A DNA stretch of 64,000 nt from Erythrobacter rubeus (GCF_014705715.1 NZ_JACXLC010000001.1:540457-604456); one strand, 5' to 3'. Numbered from the stretch's first letter, positions 34,611 to 44,125 are shown. Notes: generated from the letters alone by a model not told the origin. Numbers and translations: made by a program.

Positions 34611-35158
34611 CGAAGCCCGATACCTTATCTCTGTCTGCAGTGCTCGAGAGCGGGCAGGTACGCATAGAGCCGTTTGCGCAGCACCATGTGGAACCGCTGA
34701 GAGCCGCGTGCGCCGAAGATCCCGACATCTGGCAGATTTATCCGGTCAACATGCTCGGCGAGGATTTCGACAAGGCGATGGCGGCTTTCCACTCGCTCGA
34801 CAGCTGGGTGCAATTCGCACTCATCGATACTCAGGCGGATCGGCTGGTCGGGATGAGCAATTACATCAACCCGGACGCATTTGGCGTGGTCGAGATCGGC
34901 GGAACCTACATTGCGCCATCGGTCAGGGGGACCGGTTTTAACACCGTGATGAAAAAGTTGATGATCGACCACGCGTTTGCCTGCGGCTTCACCAAGGTCG
35001 AGTTTCGGGTCGATACGCGCAACAAACGCTCGATGGCGGCGGTGCTGAAGCTTGGGGCGCAACAGGAAGGCGTGCTGCGTCAGAACCGCGTCACCTGGAC
35101 GGGATACCGGCGGGATACAGCGGTTTTCGGGCTTTTGCCGGACGAATGGGCTGGCTGA
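34607..35158 (+). CDS. GNAT family N-acetyltransferase (RimJ-like)
   Basis: The 183-residue product has the GNAT fold in the RimJ/RimL group: EIGGTYIAPSVRGTGFNTVM carries the acetyl-CoA pyrophosphate loop (RGTGxN), followed by VEFRVDTRNKRSMAAVLKLG and a C-terminal GVLRQNRVTWTGYRRDT. Relatives acetylate ribosomal protein termini, spermidine or small molecules; the acceptor here is unknown. It is coupled to tdk by an ATGA overlap, and the protease gene starts 28 bases after it. Confidence 0.88.
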   Translation: MTKPDTLSLSAVLESGQVRIEPFAQHHVEPLRAACAEDPDIWQIYPVNMLGEDFDKAMAAFHSLDSWVQFALIDTQADRLVGMSNYINPDAFGVVEIGGTYIAPSVRGTGFNTVMKKLMIDHAFACGFTKVEFRVDTRNKRSMAAVLKLGAQQEGVLRQNRVTWTGYRRDTAVFGLLPDEWAG

Positions 35159-35186
35159 CCGAGCCAGCCGTCCCTACTTACTCACC

Positions 35187-35903
35187 ATGCTGCAAACACT
35201 TACACTGGCGCTAGTCCTCATACCGTGCCTCGTCATTGCAATCGTGTTCCACGAAGTGGCGCATGGATACGTGGCAAAGCTGCTAGGCGATAACACCGCG
35301 AGCGAGCAGGGACGGTTGACGCTGAATCCGATCCCCCATGTCGACCCGGTCGGGACCTTGCTGGTCCCCGGAATGCTCGCGCTTTTCGGAGGGCCCGTCT
35401 TCGGCTGGGCAAAGCCGGTGCCCGTAAACCAGCGGCGGCTCGACAATCCGCGTTACGGCATGATGGCAGTGGCTGCGGCGGGGCCGGGCATCAATTTCGT
35501 CATCGCTTTCGTTGCGGCAGTGCTGTTCGGACTGTTTGCCCCGGCCGGCGTGGGTTTCGGCACCAGCGAAACTTCGTCCATGATCCTGGTCGATGCCGCA
35601 GGCGATTTCCGCCCGCTCACGACGATGCTGTTCTACTCGATGCTCATCAATGTCTTTCTGGGCCTATTCAACCTCCTGCCGATCCCGCCCTTCGACGGAT
35701 CGCACATCGTCGGCGGTTTGCTCCCCAGGTCCGCGCGTGCTCAGTGGCAGAAATTGCAGCAGGTCGGTATGTTCCTGCTGATCGCGCTGATCGCCGCAAG
35801 CTGGGCGTTCGGCACCGGCTGGATTTCCCAGTTCATCATGCCGCCCGTGGAATGGGCGATGGATTATTATCTGGGCGTGGCCGAATTCGTGTCGGGCAAC
35901 TAG
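35187..35903 (+). CDS. Site-2 protease family membrane metallopeptidase (M50)
   Basis: The 238-residue product is an intramembrane zinc protease of the short YwhC-like type without a PDZ domain. The first helix holds the zinc motif HEVAH near residues 23-27 and a later helix the NLLPIPPFDGSH motif with the third ligand Asp. Four or more hydrophobic segments are visible. The ATG at 35187 begins MLQTLTLALVLIPC; a longer frame upstream overlaps the acetyltransferase and is unlikely. Substrate unknown. It converges on galK with a four-base stop overlap. Confidence 0.9.
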   Translation: MLQTLTLALVLIPCLVIAIVFHEVAHGYVAKLLGDNTASEQGRLTLNPIPHVDPVGTLLVPGMLALFGGPVFGWAKPVPVNQRRLDNPRYGMMAVAAAGPGINFVIAFVAAVLFGLFAPAGVGFGTSETSSMILVDAAGDFRPLTTMLFYSMLINVFLGLFNLLPIPPFDGSHIVGGLLPRSARAQWQKLQQVGMFLLIALIAASWAFGTGWISQFIMPPVEWAMDYYLGVAEFVSGN

Positions 35904-36949
35904 GCGCCGCTGACCGCGTCGATGAAGCGCGCTTGGGGGTGCTTTGCCAACAACTCCTCGAGCCAATTCTCTCGCTCAGCTTTGTCAACGCAGGCGACGA
36001 TGCAGCCGCCAAATCCGCCGCCGGTCAGCCGCGCGCCGACCGCCCCAAGCTGGACTGCGCTGTCCACCAGCGCATCGATGTCTGGGAGGGACATTTCGAA
36101 CAGGTCGCGCATCGAGATGTGGCTTTCATTCATCGCCGCGCCGAATGACGCGATATCGTTAGCGTCCAGCGCGGCAATGGCGGTGTGAACGCGCGCGTTC
36201 TCGGTCATACAGTGAAGCGTGCGTCTCTTGGGAGCGTCTTCGAGATCGGCAGACTCGACTGCTTCCAGGCTGAGGAGGCAAAGATCATTGGTCCCGAAAT
36301 ACCTTTTCGCCGCGTCGCACTCGTTCTTGCGCGCGGCGTAGCGCCCGTCCGTCAGCTTGCGCGTGACCCCCGAATGGATAACGACCATTTCGTGTGTTTG
36401 AGGCAGGGGGACCAGGCCGTATTCGAGCTTCTTAGTGTCCAGCGCCATCGCCGTGCCAGGCGATGCCAATGCAACCGCCATCTGGTCCATGATGCCGCAC
36501 GGCACGCCCATGTAATCGTTCTCGACGCGCCGGGCTGCGATGGCCAGGTCGATATCGCTGGGGCCGCCCGGACCAAGCGCCCGCGCGGCTTTGAGCACGG
36601 CGACGATGAGCGCAGCCGACGATGAAAGACCCGACCCCTCCGGGATAGTCGAAGCCACATCAAGCGCCGCGCCGCCATCGAGCAATCCCATCGAATTGGC
36701 CTCGCGCAAGGCTCCGACGCAGGGGTCGGCCCACTCGCCAACTGCGTCGTCGGCAAGATCGCGAATTGCGGGGGCATCGTAATTGTTCGAGCTAACGGCG
36801 ACGACGCTGTCGCCGCGCGGCGAGAGCGTAACTTCGAGCCCGACGGCGAGCGCCGCGGGGAGCACCATGCCGCCATTGTAATCGGTGTGCTCTCCGATGA
36901 GATTGACGCGGCCCTGCGCGCGGGCGGTAACGGTTGGGCCCCCGGTCAT
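35900..36949 (-). CDS. galK: Galactokinase
   Basis: GalK phosphorylates galactose in the Leloir pathway. The 349-residue product has the galactokinase signature GRVNLIGEHTDYNGGMVLPAA near residues 12-31, the GHMP kinase motif IPEGSGLSSSAALIVAV and GGGFGGCIVACVDK near the C-terminus. Its ATG lies in an ATGA with the galT stop. It is the last gene of the alpha-galactosidase, glpD, galT, galK run. A galE epimerase and galactose mutarotase are not in the window. Confidence 0.95.
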   Translation of the reverse strand: MTGGPTVTARAQGRVNLIGEHTDYNGGMVLPAALAVGLEVTLSPRGDSVVAVSSNNYDAPAIRDLADDAVGEWADPCVGALREANSMGLLDGGAALDVASTIPEGSGLSSSAALIVAVLKAARALGPGGPSDIDLAIAARRVENDYMGVPCGIMDQMAVALASPGTAMALDTKKLEYGLVPLPQTHEMVVIHSGVTRKLTDGRYAARKNECDAAKRYFGTNDLCLLSLEAVESADLEDAPKRRTLHCMTENARVHTAIAALDANDIASFGAAMNESHISMRDLFEMSLPDIDALVDSAVQLGAVGARLTGGGFGGCIVACVDKAERENWLEELLAKHPQARFIDAVSGA

Positions 36950-38025
36950 AGCTCTCTCAGGGCAATCGCCGCTGCCTCGGGCATGACATCGACGGTAAAG
37001 GTGCCGCTGTGCTGCTCGACCGAGGCCAGGTACTTCATGCGCCCCGGTGCGCGAAGGAGCGGATAGAACTGGACGGTGAAGTGGTAGCCCGCCGATCCAC
37101 CGGACGGCGCGGCGTGAAATGCCATCATCGTGGCGGCAGGTTGCTCGAACAAAATGTCGTACCGGCGCGTGACTTCGCCAAGCCATTCGGCGAGTGCCTC
37201 CAACTCCCCATCGGTGCAGTCCCAAGGCCCTTCGCGGCGGATGCGCGGGGCAAGCCAGACTTCGTAAGGGAAACGGGCAAAGCGCGGCACGAATGCTGCA
37301 ATACCGCCCGCCTCTCCGATCCCGTAGTCCGGCATCGCCGTGGTGATCTCGCTTGCAAGATCGTATCCGCTCGCGAAGGCGTCTGCAGCGCGCTGCTGGA
37401 CGAGCGGCACGCGCTCGAAACCGTAGATTTGGCCATGGGGGTGATGCAAGGTCACGCCCACTTCGTCACCGCGATTTTCGAACGGCAGCACGTATCCGCA
37501 TCCATTCGCGAACAGTGTTTCATAGCGATCGATCAGCGCACCGATCAGCACCTGTCGCCGGTCGGTGCCGATGGTGTGAAGATTGCCCTGTGCCTCGGGC
37601 CCATACACCACGACATCGCAGGCGCCCTTCGCTGGTTCGGTGGCGACCCCAACCATATCGGCGGCGTCCGACGCGGAGGGATGAAAGGCAGCAAACTTGT
37701 TCTCGAAGATCGCCAGTTCGAAATCCTCGAACGGTATCTCGGTCAGCGGGCCACCGGGCAGGGTCGGCGCAAGCGGATCTTCGGCTGCGGAAGGCTTGAA
37801 GGTGCGGTTCTGGCGGTGCGCGGCGTAGACATTCCATTCATCCCGGAGCGGATGGTGACGGATTTCACCGCCCTGCGCGATGTCGTCCAAACTCTCTGCT
37901 TGTAGGGTGGCGCTGTGAGGATCATGACCGTAGAGGTGCAGCATCCGGCCATCGGCTTTACGATGATCGCGGCGGAAGATCTCCTTCCCCCCGAGCGAGC
38001 GCGGCAAACGAACAGCTGAGGTCAC
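36946..38025 (-). CDS. galT: Galactose-1-phosphate uridylyltransferase
   Basis: GalT swaps UMP between UDP-glucose and galactose-1-phosphate. The 359-residue product has the nucleophile motif TLHHPHGQIYGFERVP (HPH) and the family's RDEWNVYAAHRQNRTFKP near residue 60, plus EVWLAPRIRREGPW. The GTG at 38025 fits a GTGA overlap with glpD; the first ATG (27 codons in) is a possible alternative. It sits between glpD and galK, each with a four-base overlap. Confidence 0.93.
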   Translation of the reverse strand: MTSAVRLPRSLGGKEIFRRDHRKADGRMLHLYGHDPHSATLQAESLDDIAQGGEIRHHPLRDEWNVYAAHRQNRTFKPSAAEDPLAPTLPGGPLTEIPFEDFELAIFENKFAAFHPSASDAADMVGVATEPAKGACDVVVYGPEAQGNLHTIGTDRRQVLIGALIDRYETLFANGCGYVLPFENRGDEVGVTLHHPHGQIYGFERVPLVQQRAADAFASGYDLASEITTAMPDYGIGEAGGIAAFVPRFARFPYEVWLAPRIRREGPWDCTDGELEALAEWLGEVTRRYDILFEQPAATMMAFHAAPSGGSAGYHFTVQFYPLLRAPGRMKYLASVEQHSGTFTVDVMPEAAAIALREL

Positions 38026-39527
38026 GCAGTGACCTTTAGCTGAGCGAACCAATCGCGGACGCGTGCTTGCGCTTCCTCGTCCAGATGCAGGCGCAGTTTG
38101 CTGCGGCGCCAGAGGACGTCTTCCGCTGTCTTCGCGAACTCATGCTCGACGAGATATTCGAGCTCGCGCGCATACAGGTTGCCGCCAATGTGGGGGCCGA
38201 GGTCGTTCAGCCCTTGAGCATCGCCGATCACTGTGGTGATCCGTGTGCCGTAAGCGCGCCCCATCCGGCTGACCGCGCCTTCAGGAAGCCATGGGAACCG
38301 CCGTGCTGTTTCCGCGAGGAATTCATCGAAACGCTGCGGATCGATATCGCCGCCGGGCAGGTCCTTCGATGCGGTCCAGGACGCTCCGGGAACTTGCAGC
38401 TTTTCGAGCGCATGTTCGGCGAGTTTGCGATAGGTCGTAATCTTGCCTCCGAACACTGAGAGCAAGGCCGGCGCCCGATCGTCCGCCCCGCGGTCAAGCT
38501 CGAAGACGTAATCGCGGGTGACTGTCGAATTGGAAGCCGACTTGTCATCGTAGAGCGGTCTTACACCGGCGTAGCTCGCGACTGCCTGATCGGGCGAAAC
38601 ATCGACGCGCAAATATTCGTTGGCCGCATCGCAGATATACGCTGCCTCTTCCGCTGAAATATCGATGCCGGTCGGATCGCCTTCGAACCCTTGATCGGTT
38701 GTCCCAACCAGCGTGAAATCGCGCTCGTAGGGGATCGCGAAGATGATGCGATCGTCCTTGTTCTGGAAGATGTAGCAGTGATCGCCTTCGAAAAGCCGGG
38801 GGAAGATCAGGTGGCTGCCTTTGACGAGGCGCAGGTTCTCGTGATGCGATCCTGGCACCGCCCGGCCAAGCACCTTGTCGACCCACGGGCCCGCCGCGTT
38901 CACTACCATTCGGGCGGAGATATGCTCTTCCCCGGAATCGCCGCGCAAGGTTGCTGTCCATGCCTTCGGTCCGCGCTCCAGATTGGTGCATTCCGTGCGG
39001 GTACGGATAACGGCCCCATGTTCCAGCGCGTCGAGGCAGTTGAGCACTACGAGGCGCGAATCCTCGACCCAGCAATCGGAATATTCGAAACCCTTGGTCA
39101 GCCGGTCTTCGAGGACGCAGGCGTGCGGTTCCTCGCGGAGATTGAGCGTGCGGGTCGGCGGCAGCAGCTTCCGTCCGCCCAAGTGGTCATACATGAACAG
39201 GCCGAGCCGCAGCATCCAGCTGGGACGGAGACCCTTGTCGTGCGGTAGAACGAACCTGAGCGGCCAGATGATGTGGGGCGCGATTTGCAGCAGCCGTTCG
39301 CGTTCGATCAGGCTTTCGCGCACCAATCGGAATTCCAGGTGCTCCAGATAGCGCAGGCCGCCATGCACCAGCTTGGTCGATGCGCTGGATGTGTGGCTCG
39401 CGAGATCGTCCTTTTCGACGAGCAATACCTTAAGTCCGCGGCCCGCTGCATCGCGGGCGATGCCGGCACCGTTTATTCCCCCGCCGATCACCAGCAGGTC
39501 GTATGGGGTGTTGTCGCTATCGTTCAT
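38022..39527 (-). CDS. glpD: Aerobic glycerol-3-phosphate dehydrogenase
   Basis: GlpD is an FAD enzyme that oxidises sn-glycerol-3-phosphate to dihydroxyacetone phosphate and passes electrons to quinone at the membrane. The 501-residue product has the FAD motif VIGGGINGAGIARDAAGRG near residue 14, STKLVHGGLRYLEHLEFRLV and the C-terminal DAO domain with LSVFGGKITTYRKLAEHAL. The ATG overlaps the alpha-galactosidase stop in an ATGA. Placement in a galactose operon is unusual. No glpK glycerol kinase or glpF is seen nearby. Confidence 0.94.
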   Translation of the reverse strand: MNDSDNTPYDLLVIGGGINGAGIARDAAGRGLKVLLVEKDDLASHTSSASTKLVHGGLRYLEHLEFRLVRESLIERERLLQIAPHIIWPLRFVLPHDKGLRPSWMLRLGLFMYDHLGGRKLLPPTRTLNLREEPHACVLEDRLTKGFEYSDCWVEDSRLVVLNCLDALEHGAVIRTRTECTNLERGPKAWTATLRGDSGEEHISARMVVNAAGPWVDKVLGRAVPGSHHENLRLVKGSHLIFPRLFEGDHCYIFQNKDDRIIFAIPYERDFTLVGTTDQGFEGDPTGIDISAEEAAYICDAANEYLRVDVSPDQAVASYAGVRPLYDDKSASNSTVTRDYVFELDRGADDRAPALLSVFGGKITTYRKLAEHALEKLQVPGASWTASKDLPGGDIDPQRFDEFLAETARRFPWLPEGAVSRMGRAYGTRITTVIGDAQGLNDLGPHIGGNLYARELEYLVEHEFAKTAEDVLWRRSKLRLHLDEEAQARVRDWFAQLKVTA

Positions 39528-41680
39528 TCGCAGGCTTCTAGATGATAGATCAGGCACGTATCGGGGAAAGTGAGCGGCGGCTGCATACCATGAGTCATCA
39601 GCGCTGCACCTGAAAAAACATGGCCATCGCCGCCGAGATCGGCTGCGTCGAGGATCGAGGGCGTGCTGATCGAAGGGTTATGCTGCGGCCAGACGAGCCG
39701 GACGCGGTAACGCCGCGCATCATCGAGCCCGCCAAAAACAATACGCTGCGGAAGGGTGGTAAGCTCGGTATCGAGTACCGCATACGAAAACAGCGCCTCG
39801 CTGCGATCATGCGCCACCGTCCCGACAAGGTTCGTGCTTTTGGCCGATGCGAGCCGGTGGAACCGTCCTTCGTGGATCAGGTTGCGGTGTTTCTTGTGCA
39901 GAGCAATTCCAGCCTTGAGCACGGCGAGATCGGCGTCATTTTCCGCGCGCAGATCGAGCTCCATCCCCATGTGACCCAGCATCGCGGTTCCCACCCGAAA
40001 CGCCATGTCGAACCGCCGACCGGTGATGTGGCATTTGCGCGGTCCGACATGATTGCCCAGCGCCCATAGCGGGAAGAAATGGCTGGCACCGCGCATGATT
40101 TCATGCCGCTTTCGCGCGTCGTTATTATCCGAAGTCCAGATACGGTCGGCGCTGCGCATGATGCCGAAATCCGCACGCGCTCCGCCCGATGAGCAAGTCT
40201 CGATTTCCAGCTCGGGATGCGCAGCGCGCAGATCGTCCATCAGGGCATAGACCGCTTGCGTTTGCCTGCGCATCTCGGGCCTGCCGCCACTGCCGGGGAC
40301 ATGCGTGTCGCGGTTCATATCCCACTTGATGTAATCGATTTCGTACTCGCCAACGAGCGCGCTCATCCGCTCGAAAAGGTATTCGCGCACTTCTGACCTG
40401 GTCAGGTCTAGCGTCAGCTGGTTTCGTGATGGGATGGGCTCGACACCGTCGACGCCCAGGACCCAATCGGGATGTGCTCTGAACAGGTCGCTGTCGGGAT
40501 TGACCATTTCCGGTTCGAACCAAAGCCCGAATTCCATTCCGAGTTCTCGAACTCGGTTTACGAGCGGATGGAGACCCTGCGGATAAATGTCTCGTGAGAC
40601 CCACCAATCGCCAAGACCTGCTCCATCATGGCGCCGTGAACCGAACCAGCCGTCATCGAGCACAAACCGCTCCGCCCCGACTTCCGCTGCCCGCTCGGCA
40701 AGACCTATCAGCGTTGCCTCGTCATGGCCGAAATAAACGGCTTCCCAGGTGTTGTAGTGCACCGGACGCGGCTTCGATGTCGTGCGCCGACCGGCCGTTC
40801 CCTTCGACAGATAAGCATGAAACGCCTGGCTCGCTGTGTTCATCCCATTATTCGACCACGAAGTGAGGAAGTCAGGGGTTCGATAGCTTTCCCCTTTGGC
40901 CAGCCTGACTTCTCCAGGGAGAAGCAGCTCGCCTGCCTGTAGGTGAGCCAGAGTATCCGATGTCCGCTCGATCCGTAAACGATGGTTCCCGCTCCATGCG
41001 AGATGAAAAGCGAGCGCGGGTCCAGAGGTCTCCGTGGTTTCCGGCGCTGCGAGAATGCCGCCGGGGAAACTATGATGGCTGGTGCGCCCTGACCGGTTTT
41101 CACGGACAATGCTGCTTTGAAAAGCGGGGATTTCTTCGATGGCGAATTCACCTGCCCACTTGCCGGTGAAGCTCATAAAGCGCGTAAGTCGGACATCGAA
41201 CGGGAGGCAAAGAGCGGCGCACCACTCGATATCGAGCTCGCCGTCGCCCTCGTTCTCGATCGTGGTCGCAGATTGCAGAATTCCGGTTTCGGGTTCGATT
41301 GATAAATCATGGCGAGCTGCAATCCCTGAATTCAAGTCGTTGCAGAAGATCGTGGCCGAGCCCGACCCTTCCAGCTCGACACTCGCAACCCTCAGATCGA
41401 TTGCCCAATCGCGGCCCCTGCGGTGCGCCAGAAGGCCGGGAGCGCCAGACGCGCCCGTCGCAATTTCGTTCAGCAGAGAGCCGCGCAGCGGGACGGACGG
41501 GCTCCCGGGCGCATGTTGCCGCGTCGCCAGCAATGCCAGCTCGGAGCCGCTCGTTTGAGCGATATCGGCGCCTGCATACAGCATGACAGGCCGCTCCCCC
41601 GTCCGAGCCTCGATTACGACGAGCACACCGCCCGCGCGCAGTTCGATATAGCTGGGGAGGGCAGGGCGCAGCTTGGTCAT
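39524..41680 (-). CDS. Alpha-galactosidase, glycoside hydrolase family 36
   Basis: GH36 enzymes release terminal alpha-galactose with a retaining mechanism. The 718-residue product has an N-terminal beta-sandwich, then the TIM barrel with RFVLDDGWFGSRRHD and GLWFEPEMVNPDSDL. The nucleophile motif is YIKWDMNRD (Asp near 454) and the acid/base region is WTSDNNDARKR (Asp near 518). No signal peptide is visible, so it is probably cytoplasmic and acts on imported oligosaccharides or galactosides. Start at the ATG at 41680; longer frames are possible. It leads the glpD-galT-galK run. Confidence 0.93.
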   Translation of the reverse strand: MTKLRPALPSYIELRAGGVLVVIEARTGERPVMLYAGADIAQTSGSELALLATRQHAPGSPSVPLRGSLLNEIATGASGAPGLLAHRRGRDWAIDLRVASVELEGSGSATIFCNDLNSGIAARHDLSIEPETGILQSATTIENEGDGELDIEWCAALCLPFDVRLTRFMSFTGKWAGEFAIEEIPAFQSSIVRENRSGRTSHHSFPGGILAAPETTETSGPALAFHLAWSGNHRLRIERTSDTLAHLQAGELLLPGEVRLAKGESYRTPDFLTSWSNNGMNTASQAFHAYLSKGTAGRRTTSKPRPVHYNTWEAVYFGHDEATLIGLAERAAEVGAERFVLDDGWFGSRRHDGAGLGDWWVSRDIYPQGLHPLVNRVRELGMEFGLWFEPEMVNPDSDLFRAHPDWVLGVDGVEPIPSRNQLTLDLTRSEVREYLFERMSALVGEYEIDYIKWDMNRDTHVPGSGGRPEMRRQTQAVYALMDDLRAAHPELEIETCSSGGARADFGIMRSADRIWTSDNNDARKRHEIMRGASHFFPLWALGNHVGPRKCHITGRRFDMAFRVGTAMLGHMGMELDLRAENDADLAVLKAGIALHKKHRNLIHEGRFHRLASAKSTNLVGTVAHDRSEALFSYAVLDTELTTLPQRIVFGGLDDARRYRVRLVWPQHNPSISTPSILDAADLGGDGHVFSGAALMTHGMQPPLTFPDTCLIYHLEACE

Positions 41681-41738
41681 TGCCCATCGCCATGCGGCAG
41701 TCCTTTCGTTAGGACAAGGCCGATCTAAGGGGAGCCTC

Positions 41739-43193
41739 ATGAACACGATCCAGGTCGCGGTCTTCATCGCCATTACCGCGCTCATCGCGCTCGCAACCTA
41801 TCTGCATGTCCGAGGGACCCGCAAAGGCCCGCAGAATGAGCGCGATTACTTCCTCGCTGGAGGTTCGCTCAGCTGGTATTTCGTTGCCGGCTCGATCACG
41901 CTCACCAACCTTTCGACCGATCAGCTGGTGAGCATGAACGGCAATCAGATGCTGCTTGTCGCCTGGTGGGAATTTGCCGCGGTTGCCGGGCTCTTCATTC
42001 TCGCCTTTGTGTTTCTGCCAGTTTACTACCGGGAGAACTGCACCACCACGACCGAACTCCTGCAAAAGAAGTTCGGTGACAGGAACATCCGTGCGCTGAT
42101 CTCGGTGCTGTTTCTTGCAGGCAATCTCTTCATCTTTCTCCCGGCCATTCTTTACGGCGGATCGCGTTTCTTCCTGTCGATGCTGGACCTCGACGGGGGG
42201 ATCGAGAACCTCATGATCTCCTCGATCATCCTCGCTACCATCGGAGCGGCCTATGCCGTGTTCGGCGGCCTGCGAGCGGTTGCCGTGTCGGACACTTATT
42301 CGGGCGTGCTTGTGCTCGGGCTGGCTATTCTGGTGGCCTATCTCGCGCTTGTGGCGATCGACTTCGATCTGTCGGGTATCCCGGCAGAGCGGCTTACGCT
42401 GATCGGCGATGATGACAGCGATATCCCGTGGCACACGCTGCTTACGGGCATGATCTTCATCCAGACCTTCTATTGGTCGACCAACCAGACCATCACTCAG
42501 CGCGCAATGGCTTCACCCAACATTCGCGAAGCGCAGAAGGGCGTGCTGGCAGCGGCAGGTATCCGCTTGCTGATCGTCCCGCTCATCGTCGTCGTACCGG
42601 GCATCGTCAGCTACAAGCTGTTCGGCGAAGTTCCGTCGGATGGAGCGTATGGAATGATCGTCGCGGAGGTCATGCCGGTGTGGCTGTCAGGTGCTTTTGC
42701 GGCGGCAATCGTCGCGGCGATCCTCACCAGTTTCAACTCGATCCTGAATGCCAGCGCCGCGCTTTATGTCTGCGATATCCATGAGGCCTATGTCCGCGAA
42801 GATGTGACGCGTGTCGGGAGGCTGGGTGCTATTGTGTCAGTCGTGATGAGCGTGCTTGCGCTCGCGCTCGTCCCGTTCTTCGCCACGCAGGAAAGCCTCA
42901 TCAACACAGTGCAGCAGCTCTATGGATTGCTCTCGATGCCGATCCTTAGCGCTTTTATTGTTGGCCTTTGCTTCCGCAATGTGAAAGCCGCCGCCGCGAT
43001 GATCGGTGTGGTCTTCGGCGTAGCGTTCTATGCGGTTTGGAGCATGTATTGGCAGCCAGCGCACTACATTCACGGGATGGCGGCGACGCTCATCCTGGCC
43101 GTCACGGTTGCCCTGGCGTCGAACCGGCTGGTCTTCGGACAGACTGCCGAACTGGCGATAGGCAGCCGCGACGCACAGCCGCGACCGGCATGA
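41739..43193 (+). CDS. Sodium/solute symporter, SSS family, sugar type
   Basis: The 484-residue product has about 14 hydrophobic segments and belongs to the sodium:solute symporter family, nearest in pattern to vSGLT-type sugar carriers. Motifs include the first-helix region NERDYFLAGGSLSWYFVAGS, NLSTDQLVSMNGNQM and FYWSTNQTITQRAM. GGGGAG precedes the ATG. It is divergent from the alpha-galactosidase with only 58 bases between starts, so shared control is likely. It would import the sugar or galactoside with sodium. Its stop overlaps truB in an ATGA. Confidence 0.9.
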   Translation: MNTIQVAVFIAITALIALATYLHVRGTRKGPQNERDYFLAGGSLSWYFVAGSITLTNLSTDQLVSMNGNQMLLVAWWEFAAVAGLFILAFVFLPVYYRENCTTTTELLQKKFGDRNIRALISVLFLAGNLFIFLPAILYGGSRFFLSMLDLDGGIENLMISSIILATIGAAYAVFGGLRAVAVSDTYSGVLVLGLAILVAYLALVAIDFDLSGIPAERLTLIGDDDSDIPWHTLLTGMIFIQTFYWSTNQTITQRAMASPNIREAQKGVLAAAGIRLLIVPLIVVVPGIVSYKLFGEVPSDGAYGMIVAEVMPVWLSGAFAAAIVAAILTSFNSILNASAALYVCDIHEAYVREDVTRVGRLGAIVSVVMSVLALALVPFFATQESLINTVQQLYGLLSMPILSAFIVGLCFRNVKAAAAMIGVVFGVAFYAVWSMYWQPAHYIHGMAATLILAVTVALASNRLVFGQTAELAIGSRDAQPRPA

Positions 43194-44113
43194 CTGAAAA
43201 GAAGCCGCCTCCGCACGGTTGGATCATCCTCGACAAACCGCGCGGGCTTGGATCGACGCAGGCAGTTGCCGCCGTGAAGCGCAACCTGCGCGAAGGGGGT
43301 TACGCCAAAACCAAGGTCGGCCATGGCGGCACGCTCGACCCGCTCGCGGAAGGCGTGTTGCCGATCGCACTTGGTGAAGCCACGAAACTGGCGGGCCGAA
43401 TGCTGGACGCCAGCAAGATTTACGAATTCACGATCCGGTTCGGGGAAGAAACGGACACGCTGGATACCGAAGGCGAGGTCGTGGAGCGCAGCGAGGAAAG
43501 ACCATCCTTACCTGAGGTCGAGGCGGTGCTGCCGCAATTCACGGGTCCGATCGAGCAGGTCCCGCCTGCCTATTCTGCGCTGAAAGTCGATGGAAAGCGC
43601 GCATATGACCGGGCGAGGGCGGGCGAAGCGGTCGCGCTGAAAAAGCGCTCGGTCACGATCCACTCGCTTGAGGTATGCGTTGACGCGCATATGCCGGAAG
43701 AAATCACTTTCACCGCCCACGTTTCCAAGGGGACATATATCCGCTCTCTTGCGAGAGATATTGCCCGCGCTCTTGGAACCTGTGGGCACGTTACCTATTT
43801 ACGCCGCATCAAGGCCGGCCCTTTTCTTCAAGATCAGGCGATTTCGCTGGACAATCTCAACGAAATCGGTAGTGGCGCGCCATTGAAAGACCTCCTCCTG
43901 CCGCTCGAGGCGGGGCTGGACGACATCCCGGCCCTCATCCTCGATCAGACTAGCGCGCAGGCGGTCCGTCAGGGCCGGGTCCTGTCTGAGCTGCCCCAAC
44001 CATCCGGGCTTTACTGTGCGATGCTGGACAATGTGCCGGTGGCGCTCATGGAAATCATGGATGGCGCGGCGAAAGTCGTAAGGGGTTTCAACCTTCCCGA
44101 TGTCGCTGAGTAG
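43190..44113 (+). CDS. truB: tRNA pseudouridine-55 synthase TruB
   Basis: TruB makes pseudouridine 55 in the T arm of tRNAs. The 307-residue product has GWIILDKPRGLGSTQAV, the catalytic Asp in GHGGTLDPLAEGVLPIALG and KIYEFTIRFGEETDTLD. A C-terminal domain lies near residues 250-300. The ATG is within an ATGA shared with the upstream symporter stop. In most relatives truB follows rbfA; here it has become separated from that transcript and may rely on the symporter's promoter. Confidence 0.95.
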   Translation: MTEKKPPPHGWIILDKPRGLGSTQAVAAVKRNLREGGYAKTKVGHGGTLDPLAEGVLPIALGEATKLAGRMLDASKIYEFTIRFGEETDTLDTEGEVVERSEERPSLPEVEAVLPQFTGPIEQVPPAYSALKVDGKRAYDRARAGEAVALKKRSVTIHSLEVCVDAHMPEEITFTAHVSKGTYIRSLARDIARALGTCGHVTYLRRIKAGPFLQDQAISLDNLNEIGSGAPLKDLLLPLEAGLDDIPALILDQTSAQAVRQGRVLSELPQPSGLYCAMLDNVPVALMEIMDGAAKVVRGFNLPDVAE

Positions 44114-44125
44114 AAAGAGAATACC

